Below, in pieces: positions 1 to 7,964 of a DNA stretch of 34,094 nt. The DNA is from Desulfoferrobacter suflitae (GTDB lineage: Bacteria > Desulfobacterota > Syntrophobacteria > Syntrophobacterales > Syntrophobacteraceae). The position numbers and the translations under genes were made by a program. The notes under the pieces were generated by a model. It did no database searches. It had not been told where the DNA came from and saw nothing but the letters and a program-made list of their open reading frames with translations. Numbering within the stretch: the first letter of the stretch is position 1; each line of letters starts with the position of its first letter. The stretch is taken from the NCBI RefSeq assembly GCF_022603395.1, contig NZ_JAIBKA010000021.1:1-34094 (forward strand). Direction: 5' to 3'.

Positions 1-2547
1 TCCGTGGAAAATCCCCCACCCCGGCCCCGCCATGGCGGGGTTGCGGGCCGGAAGCTGCCCAAGCATGCTCGTTCCTCGTGCGAACCGCATCGGGAGTGGA
101 TTGAGGAGCAGGTTAGACTAGGCCGCAACGCCACGGCCATCTATCAGGATCTGGTGGAGCTTTTCGGTTTTGCTCACCGCTACAACAGCGTGAAGCGGTT
201 CGTGCGGGGGCTCAAGAGGAAAGACCCCGAGCAGTTTGACCGCTTGGAATTCCTAATGGGCGAAGAAGCTCAGGTGGATTATGGACAAGGAGCGCCGACT
301 CTTCATAAGAACGGGAAATATCGACGGCCGCGTCTTTTCATTATGACACTGAAGTATTCTGGGCGAGCCTTTCGCAAGACCGTATGGAAATCGAGCCAGG
401 AGACTTGGTGCAAGCTGCATGAGGAAGCGTTCCGGTATTTTACGGGGTGCCCTCAATACGTCACCTTGGACAATCTCAAAGAGGGCGTGATCAAGCCGGA
501 TATCTACGAGCCCGACCTCAACCCGTTGTATGCCGAGATGTTGAGCCACTATGGCGTAGTGGCGGACCCGGCGAGGGTGAGTGATTCGGACCGAAAGGGA
601 ACGGTGGAGAACGCGGTGAAGCACACCCAGCAGACCGCCTTGAAGGGCCGCAAATTCGAGAGCATCGAGGCCCAGAATGAATGGTTGATGCACTGGGAAA
701 GCCGGTGGGCGTCGGTCAGGATCCATGGTCGAGCCAAGCGCCAGGTGGAGGAAATGTTCCAGGAAGAGAGACCGTATCTTCAGGAATTGCCTCTGATGCC
801 CTTTCGCTATTTTCAACAGGAGACGCGGACGGTCTACGATGACGGAACCATCCAGGTGGGCCAAGTCTACTATGCGGCCAATCCGGCGCCGATAGGAAGC
901 TCGGTGATGATCCGGATCTTTGACGGGGAAATCGAGATCTTGGATCCCCGCCGCATGGAGATCATTCGTCGACATCCAAAGAGCAAGCGCGCAGGCTCCT
1001 TAATGATGAAGCCGGGGGACCGCATCTTCAATCCATCCCGGGAAACCGACAGATTGCTCGCTCAAGCCGAATGCATCGGAGCGTACACCTCCACCCTGTG
1101 CGAAAAATGGTTCGACGAGGAAGGCCGCAGCGGGCAACGGCGCATGTATGGCCTAATTAATCTGGTTCGGCATTACCCGGCCCGCTTTGTTGAGCAAGCG
1201 GCGAAACTGGCGTTGGACAATGGTCTAAAGAGCTCCAGGGCAGTGCGGCGAATGGTGGAGAGCATGGCGGCGGAAGCCAAGGAGAACAAGGCCGAGCCAG
1301 CCGATGAGCTCACCCAAAAGCATCCTTTGATCCGATCAGGTGAAGACTACGCGGCATTCTTTGATCAACACGCCGCTCAAGCACCTCCCGTGGCTGAACC
1401 GATCCCCGGGAAGAGCATTGCCCCGAGGCCCGTCATTATCTCCCGGGAACAGCTGCCCCAAATCTGGAAACAGGCAAGCTGGCTGAAGGTGATCCAGGTA
1501 TTCAAGCTCAGCGTGGACGACAAGCGCCGCTGCCGAGACGATGAAATCTGGATCAAATCTCCGTTTACACAGGAGGAGCGGGCCTCCATGCACGTCAGCC
1601 TGTCAGCGAATATCTACAAGGATTTCAGCAGCGGCAAGGGCGGCGGCATCATGCAATTCTGCCGGGAGATGTTGCGCCAACAGGGCCGGGAAATGACCAT
1701 GTTTGAAGTCGCTCAATGGATGGTGGAAAAAAGAATATCAACATTGATTCCGCAGACTCCCTCTGGTCGCGACGAACACGCGAAGGTTCAAGATACCGAC
1801 CGTCCGAAGGTCTCCAACCACACCAATCGCGCCATCGAGGTCGATCTACGCCGTTATCTGCGCTCGGACCATCCCGAATGGAGTCGTCGGGGCATATCCG
1901 CGACTACTTGCCGTTACCTGGGCTGTGGGTTTCTGCCCAAGTCCGCAACAGGAGCCTCCTCTCCACTCAATTCCCGGTTGGTATTCCAGATTCGAGGAGT
2001 TCGGGAAAACGGCCGCGATCTCCATCCGATTATTTTTAGTCATATCGGACGGGCACTCAGTCGGGAACAAGAAGACTCGGACGGAAAATACTGGAGTTAT
2101 CCCTTCCGTAAAGGCCTGGAAATCTACAATCAGGATCGGCTCATGCTGGATGAAGAAGCAAGCCGTCAAACGAGCGCTCTTGGCCTGGTTCTGGTTGAGG
2201 GGTTCTTTGATGTGGCAAAGCTCGTGGAAGCTGGGTGCCGCAATGTCGGTGCTTTGATGGGCGCTCACATCTCAGTCGAACAGATCGAACGGTTGAGCTG
2301 GATTCGTTCCAGGCTCCGGTTTCCTCGCATCGTGTTGTTTCTGGATCGGGATCAGGCCGGCCGCGACGGAGCCCGCAAGGTGGGCGAGCGTCTCGGCTGC
2401 CACAACTTCGAGGTGGCGCTGTTTGACTGGGATCGGACCATCTCTTGGAATGGTCAAGGCGAAGATCCGATTCCAACCTCTATCCAAGACCCGGCAGATA
2501 TGACGGTAGAACAGCTTCAGTGGCTGCGAAACAGGGGCATCATTTAA
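1..2547 (+). CDS. istA: IS21 transposase IstA fused to a DnaG-like (CHC2-like/Toprim) primase region, 5'-partial
   Basis: Residues are numbered from the GTG at base 4; the frame is open to the window edge, so the N-terminal HTH is probably outside. Residues 1-460 match an IS21 IstA transposase with a DDE triad: D92 in QVDYGQG, D156 in TLDNLK and E202 in GTVENAVKH. A typical IstA C-terminus (HPLIRSGEDYAAFF) falls near residues 440-454. The frame then continues for about 390 residues. Around 513-550 is a segment shaped like a CHC2 primase zinc finger (KSPF, then SSGKGGGIMQF), but every cysteine/histidine zinc ligand is replaced. Residues 728-810 form a Toprim domain with E732 in VEGFFD and D781/D783 in FLDRDQAG. 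IstA integrates the element; the primase part could act on DNA ends or forks, which is inference. No internal stop separates the parts. I know of no described IS21 with this fusion but could not search. Confidence 0.85.
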   Translation, partial: SVENPPPRPRHGGVAGRKLPKHARSSCEPHREWIEEQVRLGRNATAIYQDLVELFGFAHRYNSVKRFVRGLKRKDPEQFDRLEFLMGEEAQVDYGQGAPTLHKNGKYRRPRLFIMTLKYSGRAFRKTVWKSSQETWCKLHEEAFRYFTGCPQYVTLDNLKEGVIKPDIYEPDLNPLYAEMLSHYGVVADPARVSDSDRKGTVENAVKHTQQTALKGRKFESIEAQNEWLMHWESRWASVRIHGRAKRQVEEMFQEERPYLQELPLMPFRYFQQETRTVYDDGTIQVGQVYYAANPAPIGSSVMIRIFDGEIEILDPRRMEIIRRHPKSKRAGSLMMKPGDRIFNPSRETDRLLAQAECIGAYTSTLCEKWFDEEGRSGQRRMYGLINLVRHYPARFVEQAAKLALDNGLKSSRAVRRMVESMAAEAKENKAEPADELTQKHPLIRSGEDYAAFFDQHAAQAPPVAEPIPGKSIAPRPVIISREQLPQIWKQASWLKVIQVFKLSVDDKRRCRDDEIWIKSPFTQEERASMHVSLSANIYKDFSSGKGGGIMQFCREMLRQQGREMTMFEVAQWMVEKRISTLIPQTPSGRDEHAKVQDTDRPKVSNHTNRAIEVDLRRYLRSDHPEWSRRGISATTCRYLGCGFLPKSATGASSPLNSRLVFQIRGVRENGRDLHPIIFSHIGRALSREQEDSDGKYWSYPFRKGLEIYNQDRLMLDEEASRQTSALGLVLVEGFFDVAKLVEAGCRNVGALMGAHISVEQIERLSWIRSRLRFPRIVLFLDRDQAGRDGARKVGERLGCHNFEVALFDWDRTISWNGQGEDPIPTSIQDPADMTVEQLQWLRNRGII

Positions 2548-2592
2548 CAATAGCCAATCACAGGATGAAAACGAAAAGAAGGAGCCAAACCG

Positions 2593-3369
2593 ATGGACAT
2601 GAGCTTACCAGAAATCCAAAGACACTTAAGGACGCTTCGCCTCCATGGCATCAGCGCAACCCTGGAATCTCGACTCATTCAGGCCAATCAGGGGACTTCT
2701 TTTGTGGAAGTCTTAGCCTGTCTGGTGCAAGATGAGCTGGATGCTCGAAGCTCACGGCTCTGTGAGACCCGCTTCAAGGCCTCCGGTCTCACGGAGCGGC
2801 CCACCCTGACCGAATTCGATTGGGGCTTCAATCCCAAGCTGCCCAAAAAGGAAATCTATGAGCTGGTCACCGGCAAGTTCGTTCGAGAAGGCGATGACGC
2901 CCTCCTGATCGGATCGCCGGGAACCGGCAAAAGCTATATCGCCAAAACGGTGGCCCACGGCGCCATCCAAACCGGCTACAAAGTGGTTTATCGGGAAGCC
3001 CACACCTTTTTCGAAGACCTCTTCGAAGCCTCTCAGCTCAAACGGAGAAAGAAAGTAACCAAGCTGTTTTCCGAAACCGATCTGTTGGTCATTGATGACT
3101 TGTTTCTTCGAAAGACCGTGCCCGAACAAGCCGCCGATGACCTGCTCGATATCGTTCTCAATCGCTATTCTGCAAGAAAAAGCATCCTGATAACCTCAAA
3201 TCGCCCTCTGGAGGACTGGGGAAAGCTCCTTCGCGACAACGCAGCCTCGTCGGCTATCCTCGACCGTCTCCTCCACCGGGGCCATCTACTCAAGTTCGAA
3301 GGAAAAAGCTATCGACTCAAGGAGGCATCTGCCCGGTTGAAGGAAGACAAACAAAAATCTTCAGGATGA
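2593..3369 (+). CDS. istB: IS21 helper ATPase IstB
   Basis: A 258-residue AAA+ protein of the IstB/DnaC-like family that assists IstA in target selection and transposition. The Walker A motif is GSPGTGKSYIA near residue 108 and Walker B is LLVIDDLF near residue 164. A conserved family-type stretch (LITSNRPLEDWGKLL) and an arginine-rich C-terminus follow. The length is normal for IstB. The start is supported by AAGGAG eight bases before the ATG. It lies 45 nt after istA, as expected for a two-gene IS21 operon. IstB is related to the DnaC helicase loader, which is notable because the partner transposase here carries a primase-like region. The gene looks intact. Confidence 0.93.
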   Translation: MDMSLPEIQRHLRTLRLHGISATLESRLIQANQGTSFVEVLACLVQDELDARSSRLCETRFKASGLTERPTLTEFDWGFNPKLPKKEIYELVTGKFVREGDDALLIGSPGTGKSYIAKTVAHGAIQTGYKVVYREAHTFFEDLFEASQLKRRKKVTKLFSETDLLVIDDLFLRKTVPEQAADDLLDIVLNRYSARKSILITSNRPLEDWGKLLRDNAASSAILDRLLHRGHLLKFEGKSYRLKEASARLKEDKQKSSG

Positions 3370-3430
3370 AAAAGGAAAAAAGATGGATCTCTCAACCCAT
3401 CATTGGTAGGTTATTCTCCAACTGTCGCCG

Positions 3431-3474
3431 GGGGATTTTGACCCGGCCACAAGTGGAGGATTTTCAAGTGGCCA
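3431..3474 (+). repeat. IS21 right-end repeats (two 19-nt direct copies, 25-nt period)
   Basis: Two directly repeated motifs of the form GGGGATTTTnnnnnGGCCA start at 3431 and 3456. Multiple spaced terminal repeats just inside the ends are a hallmark of IS21 elements and are IstA binding sites in characterised members. A related motif in opposite orientation (GTGGAAAATCCCCCACC) appears at 4-20, but there it lies inside the open istA frame, so its meaning is unclear. Confidence 0.7.
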
Positions 3475-3487
3475 TCCGGGTTAATTC

Positions 3488-4210
3488 TTAAGTCTTGACT
3501 TGACATATGCGCTTCTATAAATTGAATCCAACGCCAGTGACAATCCAATCTCCCAGCGCTCAAAACGACATGCGCGCGCCCAACAATCCCGACTTAAAAG
3601 CGCCATCTCTTTCTGGCGAACACAACGAAAAATGAAATTAACGCACCAAACGAAGGTACCGAACCTAACAGACAAAACGCACCAAGCAGAGCACCAAGAA
3701 GGCGCAAGAGCTAATAAAAGCAAACACTTAAAACCTAAAGCGTAAAACTTAAAACCATCAAAGGATCCACAACAGACGTCAACTCAAAACAACGGCCCAA
3801 ATTTTGCTTCCTCCACAATTTGTAGGGCATCGCGAGTAGGAATATTAAGCTGGGGTTATGTAAGGTGAAAATACTGCGTTTTACCCATTGTAAACTCTTT
3901 CAGTGCCGACTATTAATATCATTGTAGAAACTGTGAAGCTGGTCTTTTAATCCGATTTTGATCAGATTGCTTTACCAAATGAATGCATGTTTCAGCTGTT
4001 ACACGCGAATCGCCTGTTGCGTAGACCGTTACGTGCAAATAGTTAAGTAGCTCAAGATCTTGGAAATTAACTGGTCGTTAACCGCGAAAACTTGCGTAAA
4101 TTCCTGATCGAAGTTGTGGGTCGTTTGCAAAGATAGTTCAGCGCTAGGTCATCTTCTCTAAATGATGGTGTAATATATTTCACGATAGGTCCGAGAAGGA
4201 AGGTTTTGTT
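3488..4210. other. Gene-poor stretch between the IS21 element and an exported-protein gene
   Basis: About 720 bases without a convincing gene. The ORFs in it are short and lack family features or ribosome sites. An A-rich block at 3715-3760 contains loose repeats of an ACTTAAAACC-like word. A possible -10 box (TAATAT, 4171-4176) lies 34 bases before the next start, but no good -35 box is placed correctly, so a promoter for the 4211 gene is only suggested. No tRNA-like or riboswitch-like structure was recognised. Confidence 0.5.
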
Positions 4211-5098
4211 ATGGAGACAAGGAATAAAATCTTTTACTTGAGGGTCGCATGTAGTCTGTTTGCGTGTCTCGCTCTCGGCTACGGAGCGTATGTTTACTTT
4301 TTTAGTTCAAGAAACTACAGTGAGGTTGCAAAATTGGCGATCAACTCTTCGAGTGCTGGCATCTCCGAGAAGTCAATGGACGAGCCAACTCACTTAGGCC
4401 GACAAAAGGAGGCGAGCAATCCGGAGCAATCTAACAAGCTCTTTCCCGAAAAGATTTCTCAAACTTCTGACGTGGATTCGTTACGGGTGAAATCACAAGC
4501 ACCGGAAAAGCAATTGGAGACACATAAGCCTGCGTTGCAAGCAGAGGAGGTAGTGACTCTCTCACCTGATGAAGAGGGAGAAGTGGCAATGACCGAGGAC
4601 GAGTTGAAGGCTTTGCACGAAAAACAGGAAGCCGAAGCGGCGGCGGCCCTGCAATTGGATAAGGCAGTGCCTCTTCTTTCTGAAGAGGACGGGGTTATGA
4701 TGAGCGCTCTGCAGCTGAAGGGTTTACATGATAAGCAGGAAGCAGAACTGGCGGCACAACCAGACGATACACTAGTTCCTTTATCTGAGGATGATACGCC
4801 ACTGTCCGTCCGACAAATCAAAGCGCTCCATGAAGAGCAACTGAGAGAAGAAGAAATCTCGAGTTCGAATGAAATTCAGCCCCTAACAAACGAGGATGAT
4901 CCCGCAACGACTGCATGGGATTTAAAAGCTCTGCATGATTTGCAGGAAAATGAGATTGAGGCATCAAGGGATTCCATGGATGTCGAGGTAATTCCCGCGC
5001 AAAACGGCGAAGAACCTAAAACCATTAGTGTGCAGGTGCTGCGAAATTTGCATGCTCAGCAAAATCAAGAAGCTCAGCCGCAGCCGATCTTCAAGTAG
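4211..5098 (+). CDS. Membrane-anchored acidic protein with five LKxLHxxQ tandem repeats
   Basis: I do not recognise a named family. The 295-residue protein starts with a single hydrophobic helix (about residues 8-31) preceded by a few charged residues. This fits an N-terminal membrane anchor with the rest outside the cytoplasm. Residues 35-110 are polar and low in complexity. Residues 114-290 contain five imperfect repeats beginning near V114, V153, V189, I222 and V258. Each has a V-x-PL core, an acidic turn and an LKALHxxQE-type helical segment, and they are spaced 33-39 residues apart. The acidic, Gln/Glu-rich composition suggests an extended or coiled structure. GAAGGAAGG eight bases before the ATG supports the start. 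It is co-oriented with the next small secreted gene, 161 bases away, so the two may share a transcript. The role is unknown. Confidence 0.8.
   Translation: METRNKIFYLRVACSLFACLALGYGAYVYFFSSRNYSEVAKLAINSSSAGISEKSMDEPTHLGRQKEASNPEQSNKLFPEKISQTSDVDSLRVKSQAPEKQLETHKPALQAEEVVTLSPDEEGEVAMTEDELKALHEKQEAEAAAALQLDKAVPLLSEEDGVMMSALQLKGLHDKQEAELAAQPDDTLVPLSEDDTPLSVRQIKALHEEQLREEEISSSNEIQPLTNEDDPATTAWDLKALHDLQENEIEASRDSMDVEVIPAQNGEEPKTISVQVLRNLHAQQNQEAQPQPIFK
4550..5086 (+). repeat. Five protein-coding tandem repeats
   Basis: Units begin at about 4550, 4667, 4775, 4874 and 4982 and run 99-117 bases each, always in whole codons. The best conserved part encodes a leucine-rich LK(A/G)LHxxQ segment. DNA-level identity between units is low, so the array is old and held at the protein level rather than a recent slippage product. 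Confidence 0.75.
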
Positions 5099-5259
5099 TC
5101 GAAGCCTTTTTAGGGCATTCAAGGAAGGTGGAAAGCTGGACAAATTGGTTGATGAACTAGCGAGGTATTTTGGATGAAAAGAAAGGAGGGATGCGTAACT
5201 AGATGAAGGTGAGAGGAAAAAGTTGGCATTGTTTTGAAGTCATAGGAAAGGAGAAGAGG

Positions 5260-5601
5260 ATGAAATTGAAAAAGTTGAATTTAATAATAGTCTTGGCGAT
5301 GATGGTTATGGCACTGCCACTCGTTGTTGTGCCGTCAGCCCATGCAACCGTGGATGTACCCAGTGCTAGTATCACGAAAGTCGGATATTATCCTGGCGTT
5401 GGCTACATGGTGATGCTGGATGAAACTTCGGACGCGCATTGGGGTGGGAGCAGGCAATTTTATCTGAGCAGTTCCCTAGGGAAAGAGGGATTCGCGACAG
5501 CGTTAACTGCTTTTAGCAACACTCAGACTGTGTGGGTGCGAATTGGCGGAACTGCAACCGCAGGCTCTTTGATCAGTATTATCTATATTAATAATAACTA
5601 G
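5260..5601 (+). CDS. Small secreted protein of unknown function
   Basis: The preferred start gives 113 residues: MKLKKLN, a hydrophobic core of about 17 residues, then PSAHA before TVDVP, a classic Sec signal peptide with AxA cleavage. The mature part is only about 85 residues, rich in beta-branched and aromatic residues (VGYYPGVGYMVML, RQFYLSSSLG, TVWVRIGGTA), as in a small beta-sheet domain. It ends in IIYINNN and has no cysteines. AGGAAAGGAGAAGAGG lies directly upstream of this ATG. An in-frame ATG at 5203, also with a good ribosome site, would add 19 polar residues ahead of the signal, so I prefer 5260. It lies downstream of the repeat-protein gene. I recall similar short secreted proteins in Proteobacteria but cannot name a function. 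Confidence 0.75.
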   Translation: MKLKKLNLIIVLAMMVMALPLVVVPSAHATVDVPSASITKVGYYPGVGYMVMLDETSDAHWGGSRQFYLSSSLGKEGFATALTAFSNTQTVWVRIGGTATAGSLISIIYINNN

Positions 5602-5652
5602 GTCATGTCGACAGTCTGAGCATGGTGCAATCCGCGGATAAGCAGAATAGTC

Positions 5653-5690
5653 GGGAGGCAAGCGAGTTTACCCGCCGTGCCTCCTGTTTA
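5653..5690. terminator. Possible bidirectional terminator between convergent genes
   Basis: GGAGGCA at 5654-5660 pairs with TGCCTCC at 5678-5684, with a 17-base loop and a short T-rich run (TGTTTATT) on the plus side. It lies 52 bases after the stop of the small secreted protein and before the 3' end of the minus-strand polysaccharide operon. The loop is long and the T-run imperfect. Confidence 0.4.
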
Positions 5691-5865
5691 TTCCATTCCT
5701 CTTGCATGATTTGCCAAACCTTCCCTGAGCCTACGTGAATGGGCATGCGTCTTGCCTCTTGGGCTTGCAGTGAATTTTTGACTCCCGACGGCAGCCTCGC
5801 TTGGGTGTCTCCTACTGCTAGTTATTGTCCTTCAGGGGGGGTCGAGACCTATCTCGGTAGGAATT

Positions 5866-7191
5866 CTATTTTCTGGCTAGATTCTTTATTTCTAGAACCA
5901 CTCTGTCCAAGTCCCGGTCGGTCATGGCAGTTCCTGAAGGAAGACACAAACCACGATCGAACAGATCTTCTGCAACGCGTCCGCCAACAACCCGTGCCTG
6001 GTGCATCTCCCCTCTTTTTGCTACTCTCCTTCCCCTCCCGTCCCGCTTCTGCCCCGCGCTCTTTGCTCCCTGCTCATTGCTTATTTCAAACACGGGCTGC
6101 AAATGCATCGGTTTCCAAACCGGCCTTGATTCGATGTTCTGGTCTTCCAGGGCCAAGCGGACCTGTTCCCGATCCGCAGCAAACTCCTCCGGTGTGATTA
6201 AAATTACGGTGAGCCATTTGTTACACAATCCGTATGCCGCTTCCGGCATAAATTCGATACCAGGAGAGTCGCTCAACGCATGCTGATAATAGGCGAAAAT
6301 TTCCCTTTTTCTCCTCACTCTTTCTTCCACTATTTGCAGTTGACCTCTTCCTATAGCGGCAACAATATTGCTCATACGATAATTGTAGCCAATGGTAGAA
6401 TGTTCGTAATGTGGAGCGGGATCTCTGGCTTGTTGTGACAAAAATCTTGCTTGGGCAATCAGCTTCTCGTCGTCTGATGCCAGCATGCCGCCGCCGGATG
6501 TAGTGATGATTTTATTTCCATTGAATGAAAAGACGGCGGCTTGGGCCCCTTTTCCTGCATGCCGCCAATCGCCTCTAGCTTTCAGTCTTGAGCTTTGCGT
6601 GTCTGGATCTGACCGTGCCATGCCAGCCGTCTCGTGCCTTCTGTCTTCTGTCTTCGGTCCTCTGTTCTCTGTCCTCTGATACAGAGCCCCTAAAGCTTCC
6701 GCTGCATCGACGACCACTGGGATACCGTATCTATCGCAAATCTTAAGTATTCTGCCATAATCGGCACACTGACCATAGAGATCTGTCGGGACCACAGCCT
6801 TTGGCAATTTACCGCGCTTTTCACAATCGATCAGTTCCTGCTCAAGGAGCTCCGGATCCATATTCCAGGACAGGCTGTCGGAGTCGATAAAAACCGGGGT
6901 GGCTCCTTGAAATAAAATTGGAGTAATACTTCCAATGAAAGTCAGGGTGGACGCAAGTACCTCATCGCCTGGTCCGATCCCGAGGCATCTTAGGGCCAAA
7001 TGCATGGCCGCGGTCCCACTTGATACCGCAACGCAATGCTCGATTCCGGTATAATCGGAAAACTCGCGTTCAAATGCGTCAACCTGCGGACCCAGGGGAG
7101 CAATGAAGTTGCTCTCAAACGCCTCGCGAACAAAAACCTGTTCCATATTTCCCATGTGAGGAGGAGAGAGAAAAATGCGTTGTTTTTTCAT
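5866..7191 (-). CDS. PglE-like UDP-4-keto-sugar aminotransferase with two in-frame low-complexity insertions
   Basis: A PLP-dependent DegT/DnrJ/EryC1/StrS aminotransferase closest in motif to Campylobacter PglE: FLSPPHMGN at the start, SNFIAPLGP, DAAEALGALY, then FSFNGNKIITTSGGG with the PLP lysine, YNYRMSN, and LCLPSGTAM near the end. PglE converts UDP-4-keto-6-deoxy-GlcNAc to the 4-amino sugar. The ATG at 7191 is preferred over a TTG two codons upstream. Residues about 172-210 and 370-397 are extra compared with PglE and are encoded by AG-rich low-complexity DNA (RTENRGPKTEDRR and EQGAKSAGQKRDGRG types). The frame stays open through both. The first insert lies just before the PLP-lysine segment, so activity is uncertain. 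It is the last gene of the minus-strand cluster, about 40 bases after the phosphoglycosyl transferase. Confidence 0.85.
   Translation of the reverse strand: MKKQRIFLSPPHMGNMEQVFVREAFESNFIAPLGPQVDAFEREFSDYTGIEHCVAVSSGTAAMHLALRCLGIGPGDEVLASTLTFIGSITPILFQGATPVFIDSDSLSWNMDPELLEQELIDCEKRGKLPKAVVPTDLYGQCADYGRILKICDRYGIPVVVDAAEALGALYQRTENRGPKTEDRRHETAGMARSDPDTQSSRLKARGDWRHAGKGAQAAVFSFNGNKIITTSGGGMLASDDEKLIAQARFLSQQARDPAPHYEHSTIGYNYRMSNIVAAIGRGQLQIVEERVRRKREIFAYYQHALSDSPGIEFMPEAAYGLCNKWLTVILITPEEFAADREQVRLALEDQNIESRPVWKPMHLQPVFEISNEQGAKSAGQKRDGRGRRVAKRGEMHQARVVGGRVAEDLFDRGLCLPSGTAMTDRDLDRVVLEIKNLARK
6005..6080 (-). repeat. Purine-rich low-complexity insertion 2 in the PglE-like gene
   Basis: On the coding strand this stretch is almost pure A/G runs, with words such as GAGCAGGGAGCAAAGAGCG and GGGACGGGAGGGGAAGG. 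It encodes about 28 residues with no counterpart in PglE, between the WKPMHLQPVFE motif and the C-terminal LCLPSGTAM motif. Confidence 0.6.
6637..6679 (-). repeat. Purine-rich tandem-like insertion 1 in the PglE-like gene
   Basis: The coding strand carries imperfect repeats of GACAGA/GAACAGAG type (AGAGGACAGAGAACAGAGG, GAAGACAGAAGACAGAAGG). With its less repetitive flank (about 6560-6636) it adds some 39 residues, rich in Arg, Glu and Asp, directly after DAAEALGALY. The length keeps the reading frame. Confidence 0.6.
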
Positions 7192-7231
7192 TTTCAATTC
7201 TTGATGGCTGCTGTTAATTCATAAGACCATT

Positions 7232-7921
7232 TCAATCCAGCCCAAGCCGGTGTCGGATACCTAGTTTGTGGCTTATCCCAGGAGCTACAGTCACCAGGAT
7301 ATAGCCAAGGTCTCTTCGCAATGTCCAATTATCAAGATATGCCAGGTTCAATCTGACTTTCTCGGGATAGATGACCTTGTCGTTATAACGTTGCGGATCA
7401 GAGACCTCCGCCAAAATTGCTTCTTCATCCTTGAACCTTAATGTAGCCGGCCCCGTAATTCCAGGCAGCAGTTCCAAAATACGGCGATCTTCTCCCTGCA
7501 ATTGGTCTGCATAACCCGGCACATCCGGACGAGGTCCCACAAAAGACATATCCCCTGTCAGCACGTTCCATAACTGCGGTAATTCATCTAATTTATAGCG
7601 TCTAAGAAAACGTCCTACCGGTGTTATTCGTTTATCACCTGCCGTAGTAACCGTACCAGTCTGCTCCGAATTTGCAACCATGGTCCTGAATTTCAGGCAT
7701 TTGAAGGTCCTACCATAACGTCCTACCCGAACTTGTATGAAAAGGGCAGGGCCTTGAGAAGTAGCTTTCACTAGCAGCGCAACCAGGCAGAGCGGCACAA
7801 TCGCAACAAGCAGTCCAGCAAAGGCCGCCAGGGCATCGAAAGTACGCTTTATCATGAGCTGCCTATGCGTCATAGTGAAAGTAACCAATGACGGTTGGGC
7901 CGAAACCCTGGCGCGTTTCAT
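7232..7921 (-). CDS. Undecaprenyl-phosphate sugar phosphotransferase (monotopic phosphoglycosyl transferase)
   Basis: A bacterial sugar transferase of the PglC/WbaP/WcaJ catalytic-domain type that moves a sugar-1-phosphate from a UDP-sugar to undecaprenyl phosphate, the first membrane step. Features in order: KRTFDALAAF, a hydrophobic re-entrant segment (residues about 31-52), KCLKFRTM, the catalytic DE pair in RRYKLDELPQLWNVL, and SFVGPRPDVPGY. The full 229 residues fit the short PglC type without the N-terminal transmembrane domain of WbaP. The ATG at 7921 has a poor ribosome site; internal ATGs after 16 or 23 residues are also possible. With the neighbouring PglE-like enzyme, an amino-sugar first residue is a reasonable inference. 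Confidence 0.9.
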   Translation of the reverse strand: MKRARVSAQPSLVTFTMTHRQLMIKRTFDALAAFAGLLVAIVPLCLVALLVKATSQGPALFIQVRVGRYGRTFKCLKFRTMVANSEQTGTVTTAGDKRITPVGRFLRRYKLDELPQLWNVLTGDMSFVGPRPDVPGYADQLQGEDRRILELLPGITGPATLRFKDEEAILAEVSDPQRYNDKVIYPEKVRLNLAYLDNWTLRRDLGYILVTVAPGISHKLGIRHRLGLD

Positions 7922-7964
7922 TCGCAGGCAAGATCATACGAAGAAGCTGGGGAATAGATATTCT

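Larger units (their letters stand above)
1..3487 (+). mobile_element. IS21-family element, right part (left end outside window)
   Basis: The segment holds istA (fused to a primase-like region), istB 45 nt downstream on the same strand, and two copies of a 19-nt terminal motif just beyond istB. This order is standard for IS21 elements. The left end lies outside the window because the istA frame is open at base 1. The exact right terminus was not determined. It must lie beyond the second motif copy at 3474, and 3487 is an estimate. No target-site duplication can be tested with one end missing. Confidence 0.85.

Noticed and set aside
253-975. Long minus-strand open frames opposite istA
   Set aside because: They are reading-frame shadows: no ribosome sites, no family motifs, and the plus strand encodes a clear transposase across the same bases.
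3481-3723. 80-codon minus-strand ORF beside the IS21 end
   Set aside because: Composition and hydropathy look random, it overlaps the IS terminus, and no ribosome site or homologous motif is visible.
4118-4134. Possible sigma-54 promoter (GTGGGTCGTTTGCA)
   Set aside because: The GG and GC elements are about four bases too close for a -24/-12 promoter.
5739-6197. 152-codon plus-strand ORF over the PglE-like gene end
   Set aside because: It exists because the pyrimidine-rich inserts leave the opposite strand open; the PglE motifs are clear on the minus strand.
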